A stretch of 5,516 nt of DNA from Chloroflexota bacterium. GTDB taxonomy: Bacteria > Chloroflexota > Dehalococcoidia > SAR202 > UBA11138. Shown here piece after piece: positions 1 through 5,425 of this stretch (the stretch's first letter is position 1; each line of letters opens with the position of its first letter). Location: the NCBI GenBank assembly GCA_022561955.1, contig JADFQF010000130.1:1-5516 (forward strand), given 5' to 3'. The notes under the pieces were generated by a model. It saw only the letters and a program-made list of their open reading frames with translations. It was not told where the DNA came from and did not search any database. Both the position numbers and the translations under genes were made by a program.

Positions 1-3
1 CTT

Positions 4-69
4 CGGACTCCCTAATCGTAGGCAACGAGGCCCGAGAAAGTCTCGCGATGGAAACGAGTAACAGGGCCG
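4..69 (+). promoter_or_regulatory. Candidate structured RNA leader of the modABC operon (possible molybdenum-cofactor-type riboswitch)
   Basis: This stretch ends 24 bases before modA and can be drawn as a closed multi-helix fold. The closing stem pairs 4-6 with 67-69 and 10-13 with 63-66, leaving a 3-base bulge at 7-9. Inside it, 15-18 (ATCG) pairs with 46-49 (CGAT), enclosing two hairpins: 21-23/30-32 (GGC with GCC, loop AACGAG) and 33-37/41-45 (CGAGA with TCTCG, loop AAG). The purine-rich bases 50-62 remain unpaired. GGCC at 29-32 could instead pair with GGCC at 65-68, giving an alternative fold. Moco-type riboswitches are known in front of molybdate transport genes, so position and form fit that role. 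I cannot verify the family consensus from memory, and part of the RNA may lie before the window. No terminator or sequestered ribosome site is evident. Confidence 0.42.
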
Positions 70-93
70 CCATATGAAGTAAAATTACCGCCG

Positions 94-936
94 ATGCACC
101 AGCACCAGAATCCGTCCCGGCAACCGAACAAAATTTGGCATCAGACCGTCGCCCGCCGTTTTGGGCTTGCGGCTCGTACGCTGGCGGCGGCATGCGCGAT
201 GCTCGTCCTGGTCGCGGCATGCGCTCCGAGGCAGCCGGACCATCGGCAGCTTCTTGTCTTTGCCGCCGCCAGCCTCACCGATAGCCTGACGGAGCTGGCC
301 GAAGAGTACGAGCGCACTCATGGGACAGAGGTGTCGTTCAGCTTCGGCGCGTCGCAGTCGCTGGCACAGCAGATAGCAAGCGGCGCTCCGGCGGACCTGT
401 TCCTGGCCGCGGGCATGTTCCCGGTCGACTCTCTCAGGGAAAGGAATCACATAGAGAATGAAGTAGAGGCCCTCTTGTCCAACAAGCTCGTCGTGGTGAC
501 AGCCCCAGACGTCCCGCCATTCAGCTCCCTTAAGACCCTGGTCGACGAGTCCATCGAGCGGGTCGCCGTGGCAGACCCCGAGATCGCCCCGGCCGGAACC
601 TACGCCCGCGAATCACTCCGGAGCCTGGGCGTTTGGGAGGACATAGAATCGAAGCTGATATTCGGGGCCGACGTGAGGGCAACGCTGGCCTACGTGGAGG
701 CGGGCAACGTAGACGTGGCGCTCGTATACTCGACGGATGCCCAGGTAGCGGACAGCCTGACGGTGCTCGATATCGTCCCCCTGGATTCCTATACCCCTAT
801 AATCTATCCAGCCGCGATACCGCTGGTCTCAGACAAGAAGGATGCCGCGCGCGAGTTCCTGGCATTCCTGAAGGGCGAGAAGGCCATGAAGGTGTTCGCG
901 AGGCACGGGTTCGGACCTGCGCCGGATTCCCGTTGA
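94..936 (+). CDS. modA: Molybdate ABC transporter substrate-binding lipoprotein ModA
   Basis: This is the extracytoplasmic receptor that binds molybdate (or tungstate) and delivers it to the ModB permease. The 280-residue protein has a long basic N-terminal stretch, a hydrophobic segment (about 25-42) and a lipobox ending VAAC at Cys43, so it is probably a lipid-anchored lipoprotein. The mature part matches the ModA family: VFAAASL at 55-61, GASQSL at 85-90, GAPADLF at 97-103, DPEIAPAG at 161-168 and VYSTDA at 211-216. By alignment from memory to E. coli ModA, the oxyanion ligands Ser12, Ser39, Ala125, Val152 and Tyr170 correspond to Ser60, Ser87, Ala167, Val194 and Tyr212, all conserved. ATG at 94 is the only usable start ahead of the signal segment, yet it has no clear Shine-Dalgarno sequence. 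The n-region of about 24-30 residues is long for a lipoprotein. modB follows 42 bases downstream. WtpA or TupA are less likely given these motifs. Confidence 0.95.
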   Translation: MHQHQNPSRQPNKIWHQTVARRFGLAARTLAAACAMLVLVAACAPRQPDHRQLLVFAAASLTDSLTELAEEYERTHGTEVSFSFGASQSLAQQIASGAPADLFLAAGMFPVDSLRERNHIENEVEALLSNKLVVVTAPDVPPFSSLKTLVDESIERVAVADPEIAPAGTYARESLRSLGVWEDIESKLIFGADVRATLAYVEAGNVDVALVYSTDAQVADSLTVLDIVPLDSYTPIIYPAAIPLVSDKKDAAREFLAFLKGEKAMKVFARHGFGPAPDSR

Positions 937-963
937 CGGGGGCAAGAACGATATCATGGCGTT

Positions 964-968
964 AGGAG
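964..968 (+). promoter_or_regulatory. Ribosome binding site deciding the TTG start of modB
   Basis: AGGAG lies 10 bases before the TTG at 979. No in-frame ATG or GTG exists between the upstream in-frame stop (934-936, which is the modA stop) and this TTG, and the next in-frame ATG falls far inside the first membrane domain. The TTG start is therefore well supported. Confidence 0.7.
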
Positions 969-978
969 CGAATTACCG

Positions 979-1638
979 TTGAATACCTGGGGCATCGTGG
1001 GCATCACCCTACAGATAGCCCTCGTCGCCACGTTGATAGACTTTCCGATCGCCCTGGCGCTGAGCTGGCTGATAGTCAAGAAGCGCATCAGGGGCCGGAC
1101 TATTCTCGATGTCCTGGCGTCGCTGCCCCTGGCCGTTCCTCCCGTGGCCATCGGCTACTTTCTTCTGATATTGCTGGGCCGCAACGGACCGATTGGCGGC
1201 TTCCTTCACGACGCCTTCGGCCTGGACGTCGTCTTCACGTGGGTGGCCGCAGCACTGGCCTCGGCCATCGTAGCCTTTCCGCTCATGGCGAGGGCGATCA
1301 TGGTCGCGATGGACGGCGTGGACGAGAGGTTCGAGATGTCCGCACGCAGCCTTGGGGCCGGCACGCTCAGGGTGATCATGACGATCACGATTCCCCTGGC
1401 GTACAGGGGCATGCTGGCCGGCGTGCTGCTCGGCTTCGTGCGAGCCCTGAGCGAGTTCGGAGCCACGATAGTCGTCGCCGGCAACATCCCCGGCAAGACC
1501 CAGACGATCCCCTTGGCGATATTCTCGGGCGTTCAGCTAGGCGACAATGACGCCGCCATGAGGTTCGCCGCCATCTCGATCGCGCTGGCCGTCGTCACAC
1601 TATTGCTTCACAACTGGCTGTTGGAGCGCAGGGCATGA
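979..1638 (+). CDS. modB: Molybdate ABC transporter permease ModB
   Basis: This is the integral membrane subunit, expected to act as a dimer, that forms the translocation path for molybdate. Its 219 residues are near the family's usual length (about 220-230). Hydrophobic segments can be seen at about 6-33, 44-67, 84-108, 135-155 and 194-212, fitting a five- or six-helix permease. The cytoplasmic EAA-type loop that docks on the ATPase is at about 119-140, with the core MSARSLGAG and the conserved Gly. The downstream block ALSEFGATIVVAGN (156-169) and the following KTQTIPLAIF are characteristic of ModB/CysT-type permeases. Translation starts at TTG with a good ribosome site. It sits between modA and modC in the usual modABC order. 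The surrounding modA and modC argue for molybdate rather than sulfate. Confidence 0.94.
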   Translation: MNTWGIVGITLQIALVATLIDFPIALALSWLIVKKRIRGRTILDVLASLPLAVPPVAIGYFLLILLGRNGPIGGFLHDAFGLDVVFTWVAAALASAIVAFPLMARAIMVAMDGVDERFEMSARSLGAGTLRVIMTITIPLAYRGMLAGVLLGFVRALSEFGATIVVAGNIPGKTQTIPLAIFSGVQLGDNDAAMRFAAISIALAVVTLLLHNWLLERRA

Positions 1639-1691
1639 GTTTTTATCGGCACGGGAAACGAGCCATGATTCTACGAGCGCGGCTTGACTAA
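1635..1691 (+). CDS. Possible 18-residue small ORF in the modB-modC gap
   Basis: An ATG at 1635 overlaps the modB stop in an ATGA arrangement and opens an 18-codon frame ending at TAA 1689-1691. The peptide would read MSFYRHGKRAMILRARLD and is strongly basic. GGAG at 1623-1626, eight bases before the ATG, would be a well-placed ribosome site. It occupies most of the 71 bases between modB and modC, and could act as a coupling peptide keeping ribosomes on the message. I recognise no family, and an ORF of this length can easily arise by chance. Confidence 0.15.
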   Translation: MSFYRHGKRAMILRARLD

Positions 1692-1709
1692 CGAAATGGG
1701 GAGGAGAAG

Positions 1710-2831
1710 ATGAATAAAATGACGGAGCCTCCTTCCAAAACCCTGCTGTCTTTCAACATCGAGAAACGGTACCCGGATTTTACGCTCGAATGCGAGGCTG
1801 AATTCCCCCCCGGTGTGACGGCCATATTCGGGCCGTCGGGCGGCGGCAAGACGACCCTACTGAACTGCATCGCCGGGCTCGATTCTCCCGACAGAGGCGA
1901 GATCCGTTTTCGCGGACGGCCATACTACTCGAGCTCTCCGCGCAAGAACGTTCCGGCCGAAAAGCGGCGCTTCGGCTACGTATTTCAGGACTCAGCCCTG
2001 TTCCCCCACATGAGCGTCAAAGAGAACGTCTTGTACGGTTACAAGCTGTCCCCCGAGGGCCTCAGGAAGGTCGACCTCGACCAGCTCCTGACGCTGCTGC
2101 GGCTGGGACCGCTGATGGAGCGCCGCGTCACCAGCCTGTCCGGCGGCGAACGCCAGAGGGTCGCGCTCGCCAGGGCTCTCGCCGCCTCGCCGGACCTCCT
2201 GCTGCTGGACGAGCCCCTTGCCTCGCTCGACGGCCCATTTCGCGGCACCATAATCTCGCACCTGAAGAGCGTGAGAAGGGAGTTGGACATGCCGATGATA
2301 TACGTCTCCCACTCCATATCGGAGGTCATGGCTCTGGCCGACTCGGTGCTCGTATTGTCCAAAGGACGCAAGATCGCCCAGGGGAGGCCGTCCCAGGTCC
2401 TGGTACACCCGGACGTCTCGGCACTGGCCGACTACGCCACGCTGGAGAACCTGATCGAGGCCGAGGTCGTCGAGCAGACGTCGGACGAGGGCCTGGCGAA
2501 GCTGAAAATTGGGTCGGCCACGCTGCTGGCGCCGGAGGTCTTTCGGCCAAAGGGCGAACGCGTCATGGTATCCATCCGGGCCGGCGACATCATAATGAGC
2601 GTCGATAGGCCTCCGAAAACGAGCGCAAGAAACATCATCGAGTCAACGGTCGAAGAGGTTCATGTGTTGGGCTCGAGGGTGCTTGTCTACACGGACATAG
2701 GGGCCAGAGTAATCGTGGAGATAACCCAGGGCTCCATGAGGGACCTGGGTCTGAAGCCCGGTACCGCCGCATACCTCATCATAAAGACGAACAGCATAAT
2801 GGTACTGGACAGCCCCAACGGCCCCAGATGA
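1710..2831 (+). CDS. modC: Molybdate ABC transporter ATP-binding protein ModC
   Basis: This is the cytoplasmic ATPase that powers molybdate import through ModB. All nucleotide-binding motifs are intact: Walker A GPSGGGKTT at 41-49, Q-loop Gln93 (VFQD), signature LSGGERQR at 143-150, Walker B LLLLDEP at 163-169, D-loop SLD at 172-174 and the switch His201 (YVSHS). After a linker, residues of about 304-367 form a MOP/TOBE domain (SARNIIESTVEEVHV at 305-319 and GLKPGTAAYLIIK at 347-359), which in ModC proteins binds molybdate or tungstate and can sense internal oxyanion. The length of 373 is typical (about 350-370). A purine-rich ribosome site (GGGGAGGAG, 1698-1706) lies just ahead of the ATG. 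That spacing is short, so the in-frame ATG at 1719 (residue 4) is an alternative start. The gene is third in the operon and converges with the minus-strand glycosylase gene. No intrinsic terminator is visible in the 14-base gap. Confidence 0.95.
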   Translation: MNKMTEPPSKTLLSFNIEKRYPDFTLECEAEFPPGVTAIFGPSGGGKTTLLNCIAGLDSPDRGEIRFRGRPYYSSSPRKNVPAEKRRFGYVFQDSALFPHMSVKENVLYGYKLSPEGLRKVDLDQLLTLLRLGPLMERRVTSLSGGERQRVALARALAASPDLLLLDEPLASLDGPFRGTIISHLKSVRRELDMPMIYVSHSISEVMALADSVLVLSKGRKIAQGRPSQVLVHPDVSALADYATLENLIEAEVVEQTSDEGLAKLKIGSATLLAPEVFRPKGERVMVSIRAGDIIMSVDRPPKTSARNIIESTVEEVHVLGSRVLVYTDIGARVIVEITQGSMRDLGLKPGTAAYLIIKTNSIMVLDSPNGPR

Positions 2832-2845
2832 AGTCTTGTCGCCCG

Positions 2846-3526
2846 TCAGGCTCCCCGTGCGTTACGGCCGGTCTCGCATAGGTCGACCAGGCAGCACCGA
2901 TCGCACATCGGTTTGGTCGTGCAGACGGAGTTGCCGTGCCTGACAAGCAGCGCATGATATTCAGAGTATTTATCTATCTCAGGCGCGAGGTTCTCCTCGA
3001 AGAGGCGTTGAATCGTGGAGTACGAGGCGTCTTTCTCGATAGCCCCGATCCTGGAAAGAATGCGCTTCGTATAGTTGTCGACGACGAACCTGGCCTTGCC
3101 GACGGCGTAAAGAAGTATGGCGTCGGCGGTCTCCCGACCGATACCGTGGACACCCAGAAGCTCCTCACGAAACCCATGAACGTCGGTCTCCATCATGCGC
3201 TCGATGGAGTCTGAAAAACGGCCGCCGATGAATTGCGCCAGCGATTTGAGCTTCTTCGCCTTGGCATTGTAGTAACCGCTTGGGTAGAGCAGGGCCGCGA
3301 GCTCGTCCCCGTCCATCCGGCGAATCGCTTCCGGGGACAGCGCGCCGGCGGCCTTGAGATTATCCAGCGCCATCTCCACGTTTTTCCACGAAGCGGCCTG
3401 AGTCAGCACGGCGCCGACCATGATCTCGAACCAGCCGTCGCCGGGCCACCAGTGTTGCGGGCCGTGGGACTCCAGCAGGCGCTCGTACAGCTCCTCCACC
3501 AGGTATCCGTGCGACTTTTCTGCCAA
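2846..3526 (-). CDS. HhH-GPD DNA glycosylase of the endonuclease III superfamily, MagIII-like, with a [4Fe-4S] cluster
   Basis: This is a base-excision DNA repair glycosylase. The N-terminal region has the endonuclease III-related signature, including WWPGDGWFEIMVGAVLTQ at 26-43. The helix-hairpin-helix is at 123-137 (LLGVHGIGRETADAI), followed by the catalytic aspartate Asp150 (FVVDNYTKR, matching Asp138 of E. coli Nth). The iron-sulfur loop has Cys202, Cys208, Cys211 and Cys217 in a C-X5-C-X2-C-X5-C spacing, with an extra Cys212. The lysine that gives Nth its lyase activity (Lys120, in GRKTA) is Glu132 here (GRETA). That resembles Helicobacter MagIII, a monofunctional 3-methyladenine glycosylase (recalled as GKESADAIL), so I infer removal of alkylated bases without strand cleavage. 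The substrate is uncertain. At 226 residues it is of normal length. The TTG start directly follows the sfsA stop and has a strong ribosome site, so the two genes probably share a transcript. Confidence 0.9.
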   Translation of the reverse strand: MAEKSHGYLVEELYERLLESHGPQHWWPGDGWFEIMVGAVLTQAASWKNVEMALDNLKAAGALSPEAIRRMDGDELAALLYPSGYYNAKAKKLKSLAQFIGGRFSDSIERMMETDVHGFREELLGVHGIGRETADAILLYAVGKARFVVDNYTKRILSRIGAIEKDASYSTIQRLFEENLAPEIDKYSEYHALLVRHGNSVCTTKPMCDRCCLVDLCETGRNARGA

Positions 3527-4228
3527 CTAACGCCGCTCCTTCAAGATAGGAATCTGCGCTTGAATCGCGATACTGGACTTTGTGACGTTGCACCGGAAGG
3601 CGTACGCCTCCACACCCGCCTCCGTGGCCTCGTCCATGGCCTCCCAGAACTCCGGGTCTGCGGCGATATTGGGCGAGAAGCCTCTCACGTCCGACCTCTG
3701 CACGACGAAGACCACCGCACCTCTGCCACCCTCCGAGACGATGTCCCTCCACCCATTAACGTGCTTACGCCCCCTGGTGGTCGGCGAGTCGGGAAACAGA
3801 CCGAGGCCGTCTTCAACCAGGGTCACCGACTTCACCTCGACAAAGAGACGCTCGTCACTGCGGCTCATCATGAAGTCGAAGCGACTCTTGCCGTGGGTTA
3901 CCTCTCGCCTGAGGGCCTCGTAGCCCGAAAACTGCTGAATGACACCGGAAATGACGGCCTCTTCCACGAGACGGTTCGGCAGCCGGGCGTCGGCGGAGAC
4001 GAGCGTGCCGTCCACCTCCACGAGCACGAGGTCGAAGCTCGTCTTGCGTTGCGAGCCTCTGGGCGCGTGGGACAGGTATAGCGGATTGGCCGGCGATAGC
4101 AGCTCTCGCAGACGCCCAGAGTTCGCGACGTGGGCGACCACCTCTTCGCCTTCGACCATTGCGGCCAGCGCGAAGCGGTTGAGACGCGTTACGAATTCGG
4201 CCGGGACCAGCGGTTGTGGAAGTTTCAT
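3527..4228 (-). CDS. sfsA: SfsA family nucleic acid-binding protein / putative nuclease
   Basis: SfsA was named for stimulating maltose fermentation in E. coli. It binds DNA and has a PD-(D/E)XK nuclease-like fold, so a role in nucleic acid processing is likely but its cellular function is poorly known. The protein aligns end to end with the family from MKLPQPLVPAEFVTRLNRF. The N-terminal OB-like part includes HVANSGRL (33-40), matching the family's HCPNTG region, and LPNRLVEEA at 83-91. The nuclease core has SRFDFMM (115-121) and FVEVKSVTL (129-137), with Asp118, Glu131 and Lys133 as the putative catalytic set. FPDSPTTRGRKH (145-156) is also characteristic. I chose ATG at 4228, giving 233 residues against about 234 in E. 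coli. The frame extends to a TTG at 4279, but those 17 extra residues have no counterpart in the family as I recall it. Only a weak ribosome site precedes either start. The downstream glycosylase gene follows without a gap. Confidence 0.93.
   Translation of the reverse strand: MKLPQPLVPAEFVTRLNRFALAAMVEGEEVVAHVANSGRLRELLSPANPLYLSHAPRGSQRKTSFDLVLVEVDGTLVSADARLPNRLVEEAVISGVIQQFSGYEALRREVTHGKSRFDFMMSRSDERLFVEVKSVTLVEDGLGLFPDSPTTRGRKHVNGWRDIVSEGGRGAVVFVVQRSDVRGFSPNIAADPEFWEAMDEATEAGVEAYAFRCNVTKSSIAIQAQIPILKERR
3536..3541 (-). promoter_or_regulatory. Ribosome binding site for the glycosylase gene, inside the end of sfsA
   Basis: On the minus strand the bases read AAGGAG, nine bases before the TTG at 3524-3526. 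It lies within the last codons of sfsA and supports TTG as the true start. GTG at residue 10 has no comparable site. Confidence 0.65.
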
Positions 4229-4394
4229 CAGGGTTTCTACAGAGTGCCGTTCGAGTTGAAATCGAGTCTCGGAACCCAATCGTCGTTCACGAAAAGCCCG
4301 TCCGAAAAAATGCTAGCACCGCGAAGCCGCGAGAACAACTTGCTCCGCGTCTGTTCAACAACTAAACTGGATGTAAGCTTGTTGGCGTTATGGA
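4229..4394. other. Divergent intergenic region between sfsA and pyrF
   Basis: These 166 bases must hold the promoters for both directions. Visible structure is a run of six A at 4305-4310, the 8-base palindrome TGCTAGCA at 4311-4318 and a small hairpin CGCG-AAGC-CGCG at 4320-4331. A weak promoter candidate for pyrF lies at 4340-4368. I could not find a convincing promoter for sfsA. No tRNA or recognised riboswitch is apparent. Confidence 0.6.
4340..4368 (+). promoter_or_regulatory. pyrF: Weak sigma-70-type promoter candidate for pyrF
   Basis: TTGCTC (4340-4345) and TAAACT (4363-4368) are separated by 17 bases, and would place transcription start near 4375, about 20 bases before the pyrF start. 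The matches to the standard hexamers are 3 of 6 and 4 of 6, so this is only a candidate chosen largely by spacing and position. Confidence 0.25.
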
Positions 4395-5240
4395 GTGGAC
4401 TTGAAGAAGTTTATCGACCGTCTCGCGGCCGTATCGTCCAAGAACGAGAGCCTGGTCTGCGTTGGGCTTGACCCGGACCCTGAACGCATGCCCGTGAGCG
4501 ACGTGTTCGAGTTCAACAGGGCGATAATCGACGCCACGAGAGACCTCGTATGCACCTACAAGCCCAACCTCGCTTTTTACGAGTCCCAGGGCATCCGGGG
4601 GCTCGAATCCCTGAAGGCGACCATTGACTATATTCGCAGAGTCGCGCCCGACGTGATGGTGCTGGGAGACGCCAAGCGGGGAGACATCGACTCCACCAAC
4701 GTCCACCACGCCAGGGCCCTGTTCGACTATTGGGGGTTCGACGCCGTCACCGTAAACGGCTTCGCCGGCGGAGATGCCCTCGAGCCATTCCTGAAATATG
4801 AAGACAGGGCCGTATTCGTCTGGTGCCGCTCGTCCAATCCCGGCGCCCGCGAGCTTCAGGACGTTGGGATAGCAACGTGCGAAGGCGAGAAGATGCCCTA
4901 CTACGATTGGATGTCGAGAGTGGTCGGGGGCTGGAATCGCCGTGGCAACGTGGGCCTGGTCGTCGGCGCGACGTATCCGGAGGAGCTCAAGGCCGTTCGG
5001 TCCAACTGTCCTGGAATGCCTATTCTCGTGCCCGGCGTCGGCGCTCAGACGGGGGAGCTGGATAGCTCGGTCCGATTCGCACTGGACGCAGACCGTCCTA
5101 ACATGCTCATCAGCTCTTCGAGGGGTATCCTGTACGCGTCCAGCGATAGGAGCGACTTCGCAGGCGCGGCCCGCTCGGCCACGGAAGACCTTCGAACTTC
5201 GATAAATCGAGTCATGGCCGCCGCGGGTAGGGCATGGTGA
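4395..5240 (+). CDS. pyrF: Orotidine-5'-phosphate decarboxylase, type 2
   Basis: This enzyme converts orotidine 5'-phosphate to UMP, the last step of de novo UMP synthesis in the cytoplasm. The 281-residue length and LVCVGLDPDPERMP (20-33) mark the longer type-2 family. The signature GDAKRGDIDST (91-101) carries the catalytic Asp92, Lys94 and Asp97. TYKPNLAFYE (54-63) supplies the other catalytic lysine, Lys56. Later barrel strands include FVWCRSSNPGARELQ (141-155), LVVGATYPEEL (188-198), PILVPGVGAQTGEL (209-222) and the phosphate-binding ISSSRGILYAS (239-249). The start is uncertain. GTG at 4395 has no good ribosome site, whereas TTG at 4401 (residue 3) has GGAG at 4392-4395, five bases upstream. 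The difference is only two residues. The gene overlaps the following DUF951 gene by seven bases, suggesting translational coupling. Confidence 0.95.
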   Translation: MDLKKFIDRLAAVSSKNESLVCVGLDPDPERMPVSDVFEFNRAIIDATRDLVCTYKPNLAFYESQGIRGLESLKATIDYIRRVAPDVMVLGDAKRGDIDSTNVHHARALFDYWGFDAVTVNGFAGGDALEPFLKYEDRAVFVWCRSSNPGARELQDVGIATCEGEKMPYYDWMSRVVGGWNRRGNVGLVVGATYPEELKAVRSNCPGMPILVPGVGAQTGELDSSVRFALDADRPNMLISSSRGILYASSDRSDFAGAARSATEDLRTSINRVMAAAGRAW

Positions 5241-5425
5241 TAGACCTTAAACTCGATGACATCGTGAGACTGAAGAAGGCCCATCCCTGCGGAGGCTACG
5301 AGTGGACGGTGGTCAGGTTGGGCGCGGATATAGGCATCGTTTGCAAGGGATGCGAGCGTCGGGTGATGCTGTCGCGGTCGGCCCTGGAACGGCGTGTAAA
5401 GACCGTGAACGCGGCTAAAGTTTAA
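5234..5425 (+). CDS. DUF951 family small protein, probable zinc-binding
   Basis: This 63-residue protein matches the DUF951 family over its full length: a short basic N-terminus, LKKAHPCGGYEW (13-24), VVRLGADIGIVCKGCERRVML (26-46, with Gly-Ala-Asp-Ile-Gly and two Cys) and a basic tail with LERRVK. His17, Cys19, Cys37 and Cys40 could form a single zinc site, which is my inference. The family's function is unknown; small size, basic charge and a possible zinc knuckle would suit nucleic acid or ribosome binding. It begins at ATG 5234, overlapping the pyrF stop (TGA 5238-5240), with GTG at 5237 as an alternative start. Its TAA stop overlaps the ATG of the next frame. Tight packing on both sides suggests an operon with pyrF. 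Confidence 0.9.
   Translation: MVIDLKLDDIVRLKKAHPCGGYEWTVVRLGADIGIVCKGCERRVMLSRSALERRVKTVNAAKV

Noticed and set aside
154..222. Twin-arginine (Tat) signal in ModA (Arg21-Arg22-Phe23)
   Set aside because: The phenylalanine is one position too early and the S/T-R-R-x-F-L-K context is missing. The lipobox at Cys43 explains export better.
633..965. Alternative plus-strand frame across the end of modA
   Set aside because: The product is Gly/Arg-rich shadow sequence, and modA is intact in the other frame through its family C-terminus.
1992..2408. Minus-strand open frames within modC
   Set aside because: modC has all ABC motifs and a full-length match. The antisense frames have no motifs and reflect GC-rich third positions.
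2832..2845. Bidirectional terminator between modC and the glycosylase gene
   Set aside because: The gap is only 14 bases and contains no stem-loop or T-run. CCGT/ACGG a little further on forms only four pairs and has no T-tract.
3233..4081. Long plus-strand open frame (282 codons) antisense to the glycosylase and sfsA genes
   Set aside because: It lies across two well-supported minus-strand genes, and its product is low-complexity, rich in Arg, His, Leu and Val, without recognisable motifs. It is a high-GC shadow frame.
4304..4331. Hairpin followed by six T on the minus strand, resembling an intrinsic terminator
   Set aside because: No minus-strand gene ends here, as pyrF runs away on the plus strand. 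The stem is only four pairs, and the palindrome lies between the stem and the T-run.
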